From positions 1-15,553 of the forward strand of contig CAYYMH010000079.1 of assembly GCA_964472785.1 (NCBI GenBank): 15,553 nucleotides of DNA, read 5' to 3'. How positions within the stretch are numbered: the stretch's first letter is position 1; each line of letters opens with the position of its first letter. The position numbers and the translations under genes are program-made. The notes under the pieces were generated by a model. That model was not told the DNA's origin, did not search any database, and worked only from the letters and a program-made list of their open reading frames with translations. The stretch is from CAYYMH01 sp964472785 (lineage in GTDB: Bacteria > Zhuqueibacterota > Zhuqueibacteria > Thermofontimicrobiales > Thermofontimicrobiaceae). This document shows, piece after piece, positions 6,893 through 13,528 of the stretch.

Positions 6893-9625
6893 ATGCAGCG
6901 ACAAATTGGGCTTAAAAATTTTGTAGTCATTATCACCTCGGTGATTTTATTCACGTTACAACATACTGATGGGAAACCGCTTTCCGATGCGTCCCAAAAA
7001 TTAAACGTTGGTTTCCAGGACACCACCGCATCGGTCAAAGTCGAGGGTGATACACTGACGACTACGGATAGTATCGCTGTCAAATCTGACACTCTCAAGA
7101 CGCCTTCAAAGTCCTCAAGTGGGCTGGATACAACCCTGTACTATAATGCAACCACAATAAATGTTCTGCCAAAAGAAAATAAAATTTATCTGGTCGGTAA
7201 AGCGGAAGTGAAGTACAAAGCGATTCATTTACAGGCGGGTCAGATCATTGTGGATTGGGACACCAATGTTTTAATTGCTGAAGGCATTCCGGACACTGTG
7301 TATCAATTAGCTGAAAACGGTGTTGATTCGGTTATGCAAGTCGTAACAAAAGAGAATCCGGTGTTATCCGATGCGGGTGATGTGATGCACGGTGCAAAAA
7401 TGTTGTATAACTTTAGATCCGAAAAAGGTCGGGTGATTCGGGGACGAACCGATTTTGAGGGCGGGTATTATTCCGGTCAGGCGATTAAAAAAATAAGCAA
7501 AAAAGTAATCAATTTTTCCAGAGGATATTTTACAACCTGTGACAAAAAGGATAATCCGCACTATCATTTTCGTAGCCGGAAAATTAAGTTCGTTGTCGGA
7601 GACAAAGTCATTGCCAAACCGGTTGTCTTGTATTTCGGACATGTTCCGGTTGCCGCATTGCCGTACGCGGTGTTCCCGACAAAGAAGGGAAGGCAGTCGG
7701 GTATTATTATTCCCACCTATGGCGAAAGCGCCTCTGAGGGGCGGTTTATTCGTGGACTGGGATATTACTGGGCTCCAAATGATTATTTTGACAGTAGCCT
7801 CCAGCTCGATTATTTTGACCGCAGCGGGGTTATTTTTCGAAGTAATATTAATTATGCGCTGCGCTACGTGTTAAATGGAAGAATCTCCGGCTCCTATACA
7901 AAAAAGAATTTTATTACCGGACGCCAACAAGAACGCTGGGATTTGTTAATTAATCACCGGCACACACTTGATCCGACGACCAATTTTCAAGTCAGCGGTA
8001 GTTTTGTCAGCGACAACAGCTTTTACAAAGATTATAGTTCAAATTTTGATACAAGATTAACTCGGAAGGTTCGCTCTGATGCGACCTTTTCAAAAAGGTG
8101 GCCTGATAAAAGATTGTCATTCAGTGCAAACATATCGCAGGAAAGGGATATCGAGACCGGTCAAGTCAGCCGAACATTACCCAGATTTAATTTCAGCATG
8201 TCGCAACGATCACTATTCGGAAGCGGCAATAAATCATCGCGAACCGGATCTTACACACGATCCAGTCGAACAACTCAGCAGACTCGCTGGTACGAATCGC
8301 TCTATTATTCATACAGTTCCAATTTTTATAACAGTATTGTTCGGGGTGGCGGTTATTCAGAACGAACCAGCCGATATTTGAATCATAATCTTAGTTTAAG
8401 TATGAATACACCTCAAAAAATATTTGGCTGGCTGACCATGGGACAGTCATTTAATTACCAGGAACGATGGTACGACCGGTACAAGAAAAACACTTTTGAT
8501 CCGGAAACAAATAGCGTGCAAGCCGACACGGTCACTGGTTTTGCAGCACGCCGAACATTTACACATAGTCTGAACGCATCAACGAATATCTACGGCATGT
8601 TCACACCTAAAATCGGTAATGTAACGGCCATTCGCCATGTGGTTTCACCCAGCTTGTCTTTCAGTTATCAGCCAAATTTTAGTGATGAAAAATGGGGATA
8701 TGTGGACACCTTTACTGATACCACGGGTAAGGAGATAGTTGCGCAGCGGTTAATGGATGGTGTTTCCGGTTCAGCCCAAAAGCGACTTTCCTTTAGTGTG
8801 CGAAATGTCTTTCAGATGAAAATGTCGGACGGAGAAAAAGAGAAAAAAGTGGATTTATTCACACTTAATTTCAGTTCCGGATATAATTTTGAGGCTGATT
8901 CGCTCAAGCTTTCCAATCTGAGTACATCCTTTCGCTCCCGAATTGGACGAAATTTGAATATTAACATGTCCGCGACCCATAATTTTTATAAATATGATTA
9001 TCAATCAGGACGCACCGTAAATCAACTTCTTTTAAGTGACAAGGATGCGATTTCGAATTTTAATTTGTTGCGGTTAACGAATTTTCGGCTATCAGCATCG
9101 CTCCAGCTACAAGGGAAGAAAAAAAGAACTAAGGCAGATCAGGATAAAAAACAGGACGTTGAGCAGCAAGTATTTATTGATGAACAAACCGGTGAGGTCG
9201 TTTCGGAGCAGGAATATTATGACCGATTATACGAACCCGGAGGGAACCGATTTCAAGTGAATGATCGGTTTTCCGGATTGGATATTCCGTGGCGGATGTC
9301 GCTGTCGTTTAATTTTTCACTGAATAAGTATAATCCTGAAAATCCGACCAAGAACTATTATCTCCGGATCAGCGGCATGGAAGTTCAGCTAACAAAAAAC
9401 TGGAAAATTAGTTACAATGCGCAATACGATTTTGAGACAAAACAGATTGTGAATCATTCATTTACATTTTACCGGGATTTACATTGCTGGGAAGCGCGTT
9501 TGACCTGGCGGCCTTCAGGAATTGGCGGGAATTCATACTACCTGAGAATTAACGTGAAAGCGCCTCAATTGCGAGATTTGAAATACGAGCAGCGGGGTGG
9601 GAGAACGAGCGTGTTAAGATATTAG
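6893..9625 (+). CDS. lptD: LPS-assembly outer-membrane protein LptD (OstA-like)
   Basis: Outer-membrane barrel that with LptE inserts lipopolysaccharide into the outer leaflet. An in-frame TAA directly precedes the ATG at 6893, so the start cannot lie upstream; no good ribosome site is seen. The N-terminus has a signal-peptide-like stretch (about 9-22). A low-complexity Ser/Thr/Asp linker (40-80) leads to an OstA/LptA-like beta-jellyroll (about 83-230). The conserved LptD core follows, with FTTCDKKDNPHYHFRS (213-228), FGHVPVAALPYAVFP (248-262) and GRQSGIIIPTYG (266-277), and then a long barrel rich in alternating Tyr/Ser/Asn strands to the terminal aromatic Tyr910. Only two cysteines are present, Cys216 and Cys865, at positions that appear to match the E. 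coli plug-barrel disulfide pair. A charged insert rich in Lys, Asp and Glu (about 740-785) interrupts the late barrel and is probably a loop. LptE is not in the window. Confidence 0.9.
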   Translation: MQRQIGLKNFVVIITSVILFTLQHTDGKPLSDASQKLNVGFQDTTASVKVEGDTLTTTDSIAVKSDTLKTPSKSSSGLDTTLYYNATTINVLPKENKIYLVGKAEVKYKAIHLQAGQIIVDWDTNVLIAEGIPDTVYQLAENGVDSVMQVVTKENPVLSDAGDVMHGAKMLYNFRSEKGRVIRGRTDFEGGYYSGQAIKKISKKVINFSRGYFTTCDKKDNPHYHFRSRKIKFVVGDKVIAKPVVLYFGHVPVAALPYAVFPTKKGRQSGIIIPTYGESASEGRFIRGLGYYWAPNDYFDSSLQLDYFDRSGVIFRSNINYALRYVLNGRISGSYTKKNFITGRQQERWDLLINHRHTLDPTTNFQVSGSFVSDNSFYKDYSSNFDTRLTRKVRSDATFSKRWPDKRLSFSANISQERDIETGQVSRTLPRFNFSMSQRSLFGSGNKSSRTGSYTRSSRTTQQTRWYESLYYSYSSNFYNSIVRGGGYSERTSRYLNHNLSLSMNTPQKIFGWLTMGQSFNYQERWYDRYKKNTFDPETNSVQADTVTGFAARRTFTHSLNASTNIYGMFTPKIGNVTAIRHVVSPSLSFSYQPNFSDEKWGYVDTFTDTTGKEIVAQRLMDGVSGSAQKRLSFSVRNVFQMKMSDGEKEKKVDLFTLNFSSGYNFEADSLKLSNLSTSFRSRIGRNLNINMSATHNFYKYDYQSGRTVNQLLLSDKDAISNFNLLRLTNFRLSASLQLQGKKKRTKADQDKKQDVEQQVFIDEQTGEVVSEQEYYDRLYEPGGNRFQVNDRFSGLDIPWRMSLSFNFSLNKYNPENPTKNYYLRISGMEVQLTKNWKISYNAQYDFETKQIVNHSFTFYRDLHCWEARLTWRPSGIGGNSYYLRINVKAPQLRDLKYEQRGGRTSVLRY

Positions 9626-9727
9626 TGATATTTTAATGGTGTAATGGAGTTGTAATTAAACTGACAACTTCTTCTTTGAAATTTGAAAATGCTGCTGCAC
9701 GAGTAGTCTTTCATTAAATGAGAAACG

Positions 9728-9757
9728 AAAAAAATCTGCTTAAATATTAATCAGCAG
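9728..9757 (-). terminator. Rho-independent terminator of the pilin-like gene
   Basis: On the minus strand, CTGCT (complement of 9753-9757) pairs with AGCAG (complement of 9736-9740) and is followed by one A and seven T (complement of 9728-9735). The hairpin overlaps the stop codon of the pilin-like gene. The stem is short (5 bp) but the T run is strong. It also lies in the convergent gap after lptD. Confidence 0.6.
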
Positions 9758-10094
9758 TTCGTGTGTGAGAATGCACGTGATTCGGACAATGTGCCTTGCC
9801 AGTTTTTTTGTCAAATTGAATTGGCGTTCCGTCGAGTGGGCAGGTCGGAATTTTACCGTCAGCGAACATGCTTGCTGTCAACTTCTCAGGATAACAATCC
9901 ACACCCCTGGCTAAATTATCCGCATACGCCACAGCCAAAGCCGTCTCAACAATGATTTGATTTGCCTTGCACATATTTGCGTTATTTTTGTTGTTGAGAT
10001 CAAAATATTTTGGCATCGCCACTGCCGAAATCAGGCAGAACAAGGTAATGATAAGAAAAACTTTGAGTGTGATGAGGGATTTAAATTTTTTCAT
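9747..10094 (-). CDS. Type IV pilin/pseudopilin-like protein with non-canonical prepilin motif
   Basis: Small 115-residue protein with pilin architecture. A short basic N-terminus (MKKFK) leads into one hydrophobic helix (about 7-28) ending in AVAMPKYFDL, which matches the AIPKF segment closing the pilin N-terminal helix. A helical MCKANQIIVETALAVAYADN region (41-60) and a small Cys-containing head follow. The TCPLDGTPIQFDKKTGKAHC segment (84-103) resembles the CPxGG...GxxxCxxH ending of bacterial pseudopilin-like proteins. Aligned on the Pro-Lys, the usual G|FTLIE is replaced by S6|LITLK, so both the peptidase Gly(-1) and the conserved Glu5 are absent and Glu5 becomes Lys11. Cleavage by PilD is therefore doubtful and it may stay as a bitopic membrane protein. 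GAGG (complement of 10101-10104) lies 6 bases upstream of the ATG, supporting translation. Confidence 0.7.
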   Translation of the reverse strand: MKKFKSLITLKVFLIITLFCLISAVAMPKYFDLNNKNNANMCKANQIIVETALAVAYADNLARGVDCYPEKLTASMFADGKIPTCPLDGTPIQFDKKTGKAHCPNHVHSHTRTAD

Positions 10095-10129
10095 TTTTCA
10101 CCTCAGAAAATTTTAAAGGAGAATCTGCA

Positions 10130-10189
10130 ATGGGCTCTGCCATGCAATACGCAAGATATATGCCAGAGCGGGGGTATGGCTTTACATGA
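10130..10189 (+). other. Possible 19-codon small ORF with strong ribosome site
   Basis: AAAGGAG (10115-10121) stands 8 bases before an ATG that opens MGSAMQYARYMPERGYGFT and a TGA at 10187-10189. It runs opposite to the pilin-like gene, within its upstream region. Length alone cannot prove coding, and the DNA also forms an inverted repeat, so the ORF may be incidental to an RNA or DNA structure. Confidence 0.25.
10134..10169. repeat. Imperfect inverted repeat upstream of pilin-like gene
   Basis: GCTCTG (10134-10139) pairs with CAGAGC (10164-10169). After one C-C mismatch, CATG pairs with TATG (one G-U), giving about ten pairs around a loop of about 14 bases. On the minus strand it would fall in the 5' leader of the pilin-like mRNA, some 40 bases before the start. 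It lacks a T tract and so is not a terminator. An attenuator, RNA-binding site or operator is possible. Confidence 0.45.
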
Positions 10190-10347
10190 TTTTTCGATAA
10201 ATAATTGAATAAAGGTAAGTGTTATTAAAATAATAGCATAAGTGACACAACTTTTATCTGGATTAATGAGTGTTAGCAAAAAATGTGACCGTTATTTTGG
10301 ATTAATTTTGTTTCAGTGTACCGGATTCTGACTCATTGAGAGACAAA

Positions 10348-11079
10348 TTAATCAGATGGATTGGGAGATTCATCGAGCATTTGGCAGCAGTCCAAAATTA
10401 ATTGCATGGTTGGTTTTTCAATGTTCTGTTCAAGTTCGCTGACATCTGATTCGAAAATAAAAATACCTTCTGTCCAGCGCACCATTTGTTGGATGGCTTC
10501 CTCACCGAGAAAATCTTTATAAATGGCAAATGTGATCTCACCTGCATTTAACGCGATTTGCCCATCAGCATATTCATGATAAACCGTTAACATACCGGAT
10601 TTCTGATTCATATTGAGCATTTGCAAGATTTCAATTAGTTTGAAGTGTTCGATTTTGCCCATGAGTGTTTGAGAGGATTTGAGAATATCTTTTGTTAAAA
10701 GTTGGTGGTGTAAAATAAGCATTTCGATCTGGACGATTAATTCGCGTGTTGAGATCGAAGAAATAACAATGGCATCGACGCCGTTTCTGTAAGCGCTGAT
10801 GCGCTCATCGCGGTTCAGATAGTCTGTGTATAAGATAAAGGGAATGGAAGCGAGTTTGGTGCTGTTGCGAACCATAAAACAAAAGTCAATACCATTTATG
10901 CCGTAAGCCTGGTGTGCCGCTAATATGATATCGGGTTTGATTGTTTTAGCCAAGCCAAAACCTTCCTTTGCCGTGTGCGTGACCTCGACTCGAAAGCCAT
11001 TTTTAATTAAGTCGTCTTTCAGTATGTCCATGGTTTCATCCTGCGGAAAAACAAGTAATAGATTTTTGGTTGCCATCAT
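10348..11079 (-). CDS. Pseudo-receiver plus PATAN (DUF4388) domain regulator
   Basis: 243-residue cytoplasmic protein. Residues 5-125 have the pattern of a CheY-like receiver, but the key residues are missing on alignment. The acidic pair is Pro12-Gln13, the phosphoacceptor Asp is Ala55 (PDIILAAH, 49-56), and the conserved Lys is Ser107; only Thr85 is retained. Phosphorylation is thus not expected. Residues 137-238 match the PATAN/DUF4388 domain: MGKIEHFKLIEILQMLNMNQ, then SGMLTVYHE, GQIALNAGEITFA and WTEGIFIFESD. From established knowledge, PatA-type proteins carry such a domain with receivers and several act on type IV pili and phototaxis in cyanobacteria. The next gene on the same strand, 253 bases downstream, is a pilin-like protein, so a surface-structure role is a reasonable inference. 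It starts Met-Met (11079 or 11076); no clear ribosome site decides between them. Confidence 0.85.
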   Translation of the reverse strand: MMATKNLLLVFPQDETMDILKDDLIKNGFRVEVTHTAKEGFGLAKTIKPDIILAAHQAYGINGIDFCFMVRNSTKLASIPFILYTDYLNRDERISAYRNGVDAIVISSISTRELIVQIEMLILHHQLLTKDILKSSQTLMGKIEHFKLIEILQMLNMNQKSGMLTVYHEYADGQIALNAGEITFAIYKDFLGEEAIQQMVRWTEGIFIFESDVSELEQNIEKPTMQLILDCCQMLDESPNPSD

Positions 11080-11310
11080 TGTCTCGTCTTTTTTTTTCCG
11101 GATTTTATTCGTTGCCGGTCGCTTAAAAAAACAAGCGATCTGCGATTAGAATCTGATAATCAGCAAGCGCCGTTTTTAAAAAATATCATTTCAGATTTCA
11201 CCTTTTCGGTTTTACAAGTGACCAACAACGTGTTTTTTTTAAAGCGATTTTTAGCGTACCAGTTGCCTTGTTTTATCTAATTTTTGTCTTCTTGTATGTT
11301 TCAAAAAATT

Positions 11311-11323
11311 AAAATCAATATAT
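11311..11323. repeat. Direct repeat copy 1 (AAAATCAATATAT)
   Basis: Exact 13-base match to 11416-11428, offset by 105 bases, about ten helical turns. A partial copy, TAAAATCAATA, recurs at 11935-11945. It lies immediately before the paired DnaA boxes. The low-complexity sequence makes chance a real alternative. Confidence 0.4.
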
Positions 11324-11331
11324 TGTGTGAC

Positions 11332-11351
11332 TGTTGATAAGTTGTGGATAA
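11332..11351 (-). promoter_or_regulatory. Paired DnaA boxes (one perfect, one with one mismatch)
   Basis: TGTTGATAA (11332-11340) and TGTGGATAA (11343-11351) read on the minus strand as TTATCAACA and TTATCCACA. The second is an exact match to the E. coli high-affinity box. The two copies are in the same orientation, 11 bases start to start, so they face the same side of the helix. Confidence 0.6.
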
Positions 11352-11415
11352 GTGAGTTACTTTTAAATCGTCTTTACCTAATATAAGTTTATATTTTAAT
11401 TGATCCGAAAATGTA

Positions 11416-11428
11416 AAAATCAATATAT
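11416..11428. repeat. Direct repeat copy 2 (AAAATCAATATAT)
   Basis: Second exact copy of the 13-mer at 11311-11323, placed in the AT-richest part of the gap. Confidence 0.4.
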
Positions 11429-11580
11429 AGATTAGTTCAAGTTGCAAACCTCAATATTTAGTATAAGAAAAAATGGGTATAGTTTAAGCATAAAAATAAC
11501 AAATAGTTGAACGGACTAAAAATGTGATAAAATTGTAAAAAACGTCACATATTTAAAATTGAAATCATCGTTATTTCAAA

Positions 11581-11643
11581 ATGAAAAAGATCAAGCGCAA
11601 AGAATACAGCCGTCAGCAATGGTTAAATGGCTGCTTACGATAA
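11581..11643 (+). other. Possible 20-codon basic ORF in the DnaA-box gap
   Basis: ATG at 11581 opens MKKIKRKEYSRQQWLNGCLR and ends in TAA at 11641-11643. The composition is plausible for a small basic peptide, but there is no ribosome site upstream. The second half of the ORF contains short complementary blocks (AGCC with GGCT, CAGC with GCTG). Listed so that it is not lost; probably not a gene. Confidence 0.15.
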
Positions 11644-11661
11644 TTTTACCTGAATAATGGA

Positions 11662-11670
11662 TGTGGATAA
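11662..11670 (-). promoter_or_regulatory. Perfect DnaA box
   Basis: TGTGGATAA, the reverse complement of TTATCCACA, in the same orientation as the pair 320 bases upstream. A 7-of-9 match (TTTGTATAA, 11672-11680) follows 10 bases later. Confidence 0.55.
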
Positions 11671-11892
11671 CTTTGTATAAATTACCTGATGAAAAGAAAT
11701 TACTTCACCGTTTCATCCTCTGTATATTTTTGTCGTCTCAGCTGATTTGAAAGTTAGCGTTCCAGTGCTATTCTGATTGCAGAAATCGGGAAACTGAATG
11801 TCCACTGCTACGTTAAATCAGACATTAATTTCTACCTCTGGATTTTAAAAGAGACGAAATTACAACGCAAAAACAGCAAATAAATATTGACT

Positions 11893-11922
11893 TTGAATGA
11901 AAAATTCATTAAATAGTATAAC
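11893..11922 (+). promoter_or_regulatory. Candidate promoter with internal palindrome, upstream of the kinase-DUF92 gene
   Basis: TTGAAT (11893-11898) and TATAAC (11917-11922) are 18 bases apart, matching 4 and 5 of 6 consensus positions, and lie about 48 bases before the ATG. A perfect palindrome, AATGAA-AAA-TTCATT (11896-11910), lies between the two boxes, where a repressor could bind. Confidence 0.35.
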
Positions 11923-11969
11923 AAAAAAATAGACTAAAATCAATAATTAAATTGGAATTGTGCCTGAAA

Positions 11970-13463
11970 ATGGATTGGATTTGGTTGCTTGTTCTTCTTA
12001 CAGGATTAGTTGTGGTTATCATTTTTTCTGAAGTTTTTCGAAGGAAGCATAATTGGTCAATAAAGGTCACTCGAAAATTTGTTCATATTTTAACCGGTGT
12101 TTTTATTGCTGTTACTCCTTTTTTACTGGAAAGTCCCATTCCATTATTGAGTATATCCGGTATTTTTATCATCGTTAATTTAATTGCTATTCAAAAGGGA
12201 TGGATGCCCGGCATGCATGCCACGGCAAAAGTGAGTTATGGTACTGTTTTTTATCCGATTTCTTTTTTTATATTAATTTATTTGTTATGGAATGATCATC
12301 GATCTGTTTTGGTCATCTCCATGCTGATTATGGCTATTGCTGACGCCGGGGCAGCCATTGTCGGAGAAAATATTAAAAGTCCGACATTTTATCAAATTGC
12401 TGGTGAGCGGAAATCCCTTCAGGGCTCTTTAGCAATGTTTGTGCTGACATTTTTGATCACTTTTATTGGGTTGATATTTTTTGGGAAAATTGATCAGTTA
12501 ACGTTACCATGGCTCGTAGCAGGGTGGTACTCGGTTGTCGTCGCTTTATTTACAACAGCATGTGAATCGGTTTCCTATAAAGGTTCGGACAATCTAAGTG
12601 TTCCACTTGGCGCTGCATTTGTCCTGACTTATTTGATTTTACATTCATTTGACCAGAATTTTATTTTCACGTTGGGTATGGTGTTGGCTTTTGCTATTGC
12701 CTATTTGTCAATGCACTTCCGATTTCTGAGCGCGAGCGGCGCCGTGGCAACATTTCTTTTGGGAGCGGTGGTGTTTGGAATCGGAAAATGGGAATTCAGC
12801 ATCCCGATTTTGTTGTTCTTTTTTCTGTCCAGTATGCTCTCAAAAATGGGGAAGACATGGAAGAAAAAATTTGAAGAAACATTTCAAAAGGGGGGGAGAC
12901 GCGATATCGGACAGGTATTTGCAAACGGTGGAATTGCCGGAATTATCGTAATTCTCTGGAATTATTTTCCGAACGATGCCTGGTATTTTGCATTTATCGG
13001 TTCTGTAGCTGCGGTGACCGCCGACACATGGAGTACAGAAATTGGTGTGTTTTCGAAAAAAATGCCCAGAGATATTCTCAGGTTCAAACCCGTTATGCCG
13101 GGAACTTCAGGCGCTGTCTCGTTGTTAGGAACAATGGGTGGTTTTTTTGGCAGTTTTTTGATTGTCTTTACCGGCAGTTTGGCTACGAACCTATATGATA
13201 ACTTGTCTTATAATTTACCAATTCTCATCATCATTGCCGGATTGTTGGGAAGCGTTGTGGATAGCATTATCGGTTCCACAGTCCAGGCCCAGTATAAATG
13301 CCCAAATTGCGGCAAAGTTACTGAAAAAAAAGTTCATTGTCAGACCCATAAAACAGAGTTAATTGCCGGAGTTAAAATAATTGATAATGATTTGGTCAAC
13401 GCTGCGTGTGCTTTGAGCGGGGCGTTGTTTGCTGTGATGGGGTATTATTTAGTGGTTTTGTAA
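11970..13463 (+). CDS. Fusion of a polyprenol/phytol kinase-like domain with a DUF92 (phytyl-phosphate kinase-like) domain, integral membrane
   Basis: 497-residue polytopic membrane protein with two recognisable halves. The first (about 1-230) has the layout of the CTP-dependent dolichol/phytol kinase and CDP-diglyceride synthase family: TRKFVHILTGVF (34-45), MAIADAGAAIVGE (121-133), GERKSLQGSLAMF (145-157) and ESVSYKGSDNLSVPLG (199-214). The second (about 245-495) is DUF92: LSASGAVATFLLG (253-265), GRRDIGQVFANGG (309-321), TADTWSTEIG (350-359), MPGTSGAVSLLGTMGG (376-391), GSVVDSIIGSTVQAQY (427-442), a CPNCG pair (444-448) and IDNDLVNAACALSGA (471-485). In plants, VTE5 is the phytol kinase and VTE6, a DUF92 protein, the phytyl-phosphate kinase, so the fusion suggests two-step phosphorylation of an isoprenoid alcohol. 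The substrate is unknown. An upstream in-frame TTG (11952) is less likely than the ATG. Enolase follows after 65 bases. Confidence 0.85.
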   Translation: MDWIWLLVLLTGLVVVIIFSEVFRRKHNWSIKVTRKFVHILTGVFIAVTPFLLESPIPLLSISGIFIIVNLIAIQKGWMPGMHATAKVSYGTVFYPISFFILIYLLWNDHRSVLVISMLIMAIADAGAAIVGENIKSPTFYQIAGERKSLQGSLAMFVLTFLITFIGLIFFGKIDQLTLPWLVAGWYSVVVALFTTACESVSYKGSDNLSVPLGAAFVLTYLILHSFDQNFIFTLGMVLAFAIAYLSMHFRFLSASGAVATFLLGAVVFGIGKWEFSIPILLFFFLSSMLSKMGKTWKKKFEETFQKGGRRDIGQVFANGGIAGIIVILWNYFPNDAWYFAFIGSVAAVTADTWSTEIGVFSKKMPRDILRFKPVMPGTSGAVSLLGTMGGFFGSFLIVFTGSLATNLYDNLSYNLPILIIIAGLLGSVVDSIIGSTVQAQYKCPNCGKVTEKKVHCQTHKTELIAGVKIIDNDLVNAACALSGALFAVMGYYLVVL

Positions 13464-13528
13464 AAAAGATATGTTTGTATAAATCTAAAAATAATGCTAA
13501 TTTATTGAATTAACTAAGGAGACGCTAT

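Larger units (their letters stand above)
11080..11969. other. Long AT-rich intergenic region with DnaA boxes; candidate replication-origin or DnaA-binding region
   Basis: No convincing gene occupies this gap between divergent genes. It holds two perfect DnaA boxes (11343-11351 and 11662-11670), a one-mismatch box (11332-11340) next to the first, a long very AT-rich stretch (about 11380-11560) and a 13-mer repeated 105 bases apart. These are ingredients of a bacterial origin, but no dnaA, dnaN or gidA neighbour is present. A regulatory or titration site is equally possible. A 6-bp hairpin is also present at 11119-11138, without a T tail. Confidence 0.4.

Noticed and set aside
10100..10260. Cyclic-di-GMP (GEMM) riboswitch before the pilin-like gene
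   Set aside because: A GTAAAGCCA stretch and the pilin context suggested it, but the remaining conserved GEMM core and paired stems could not be found on either strand.
11119..11138. Hairpin TCGCTT/AAGCGA as a terminator
   Set aside because: No T run follows on either strand and no gene ends nearby.
11952..11969. TTG start for the kinase-DUF92 protein
   Set aside because: It adds MELCLK without a ribosome site; the ATG at 11970 begins directly with the first membrane segment.
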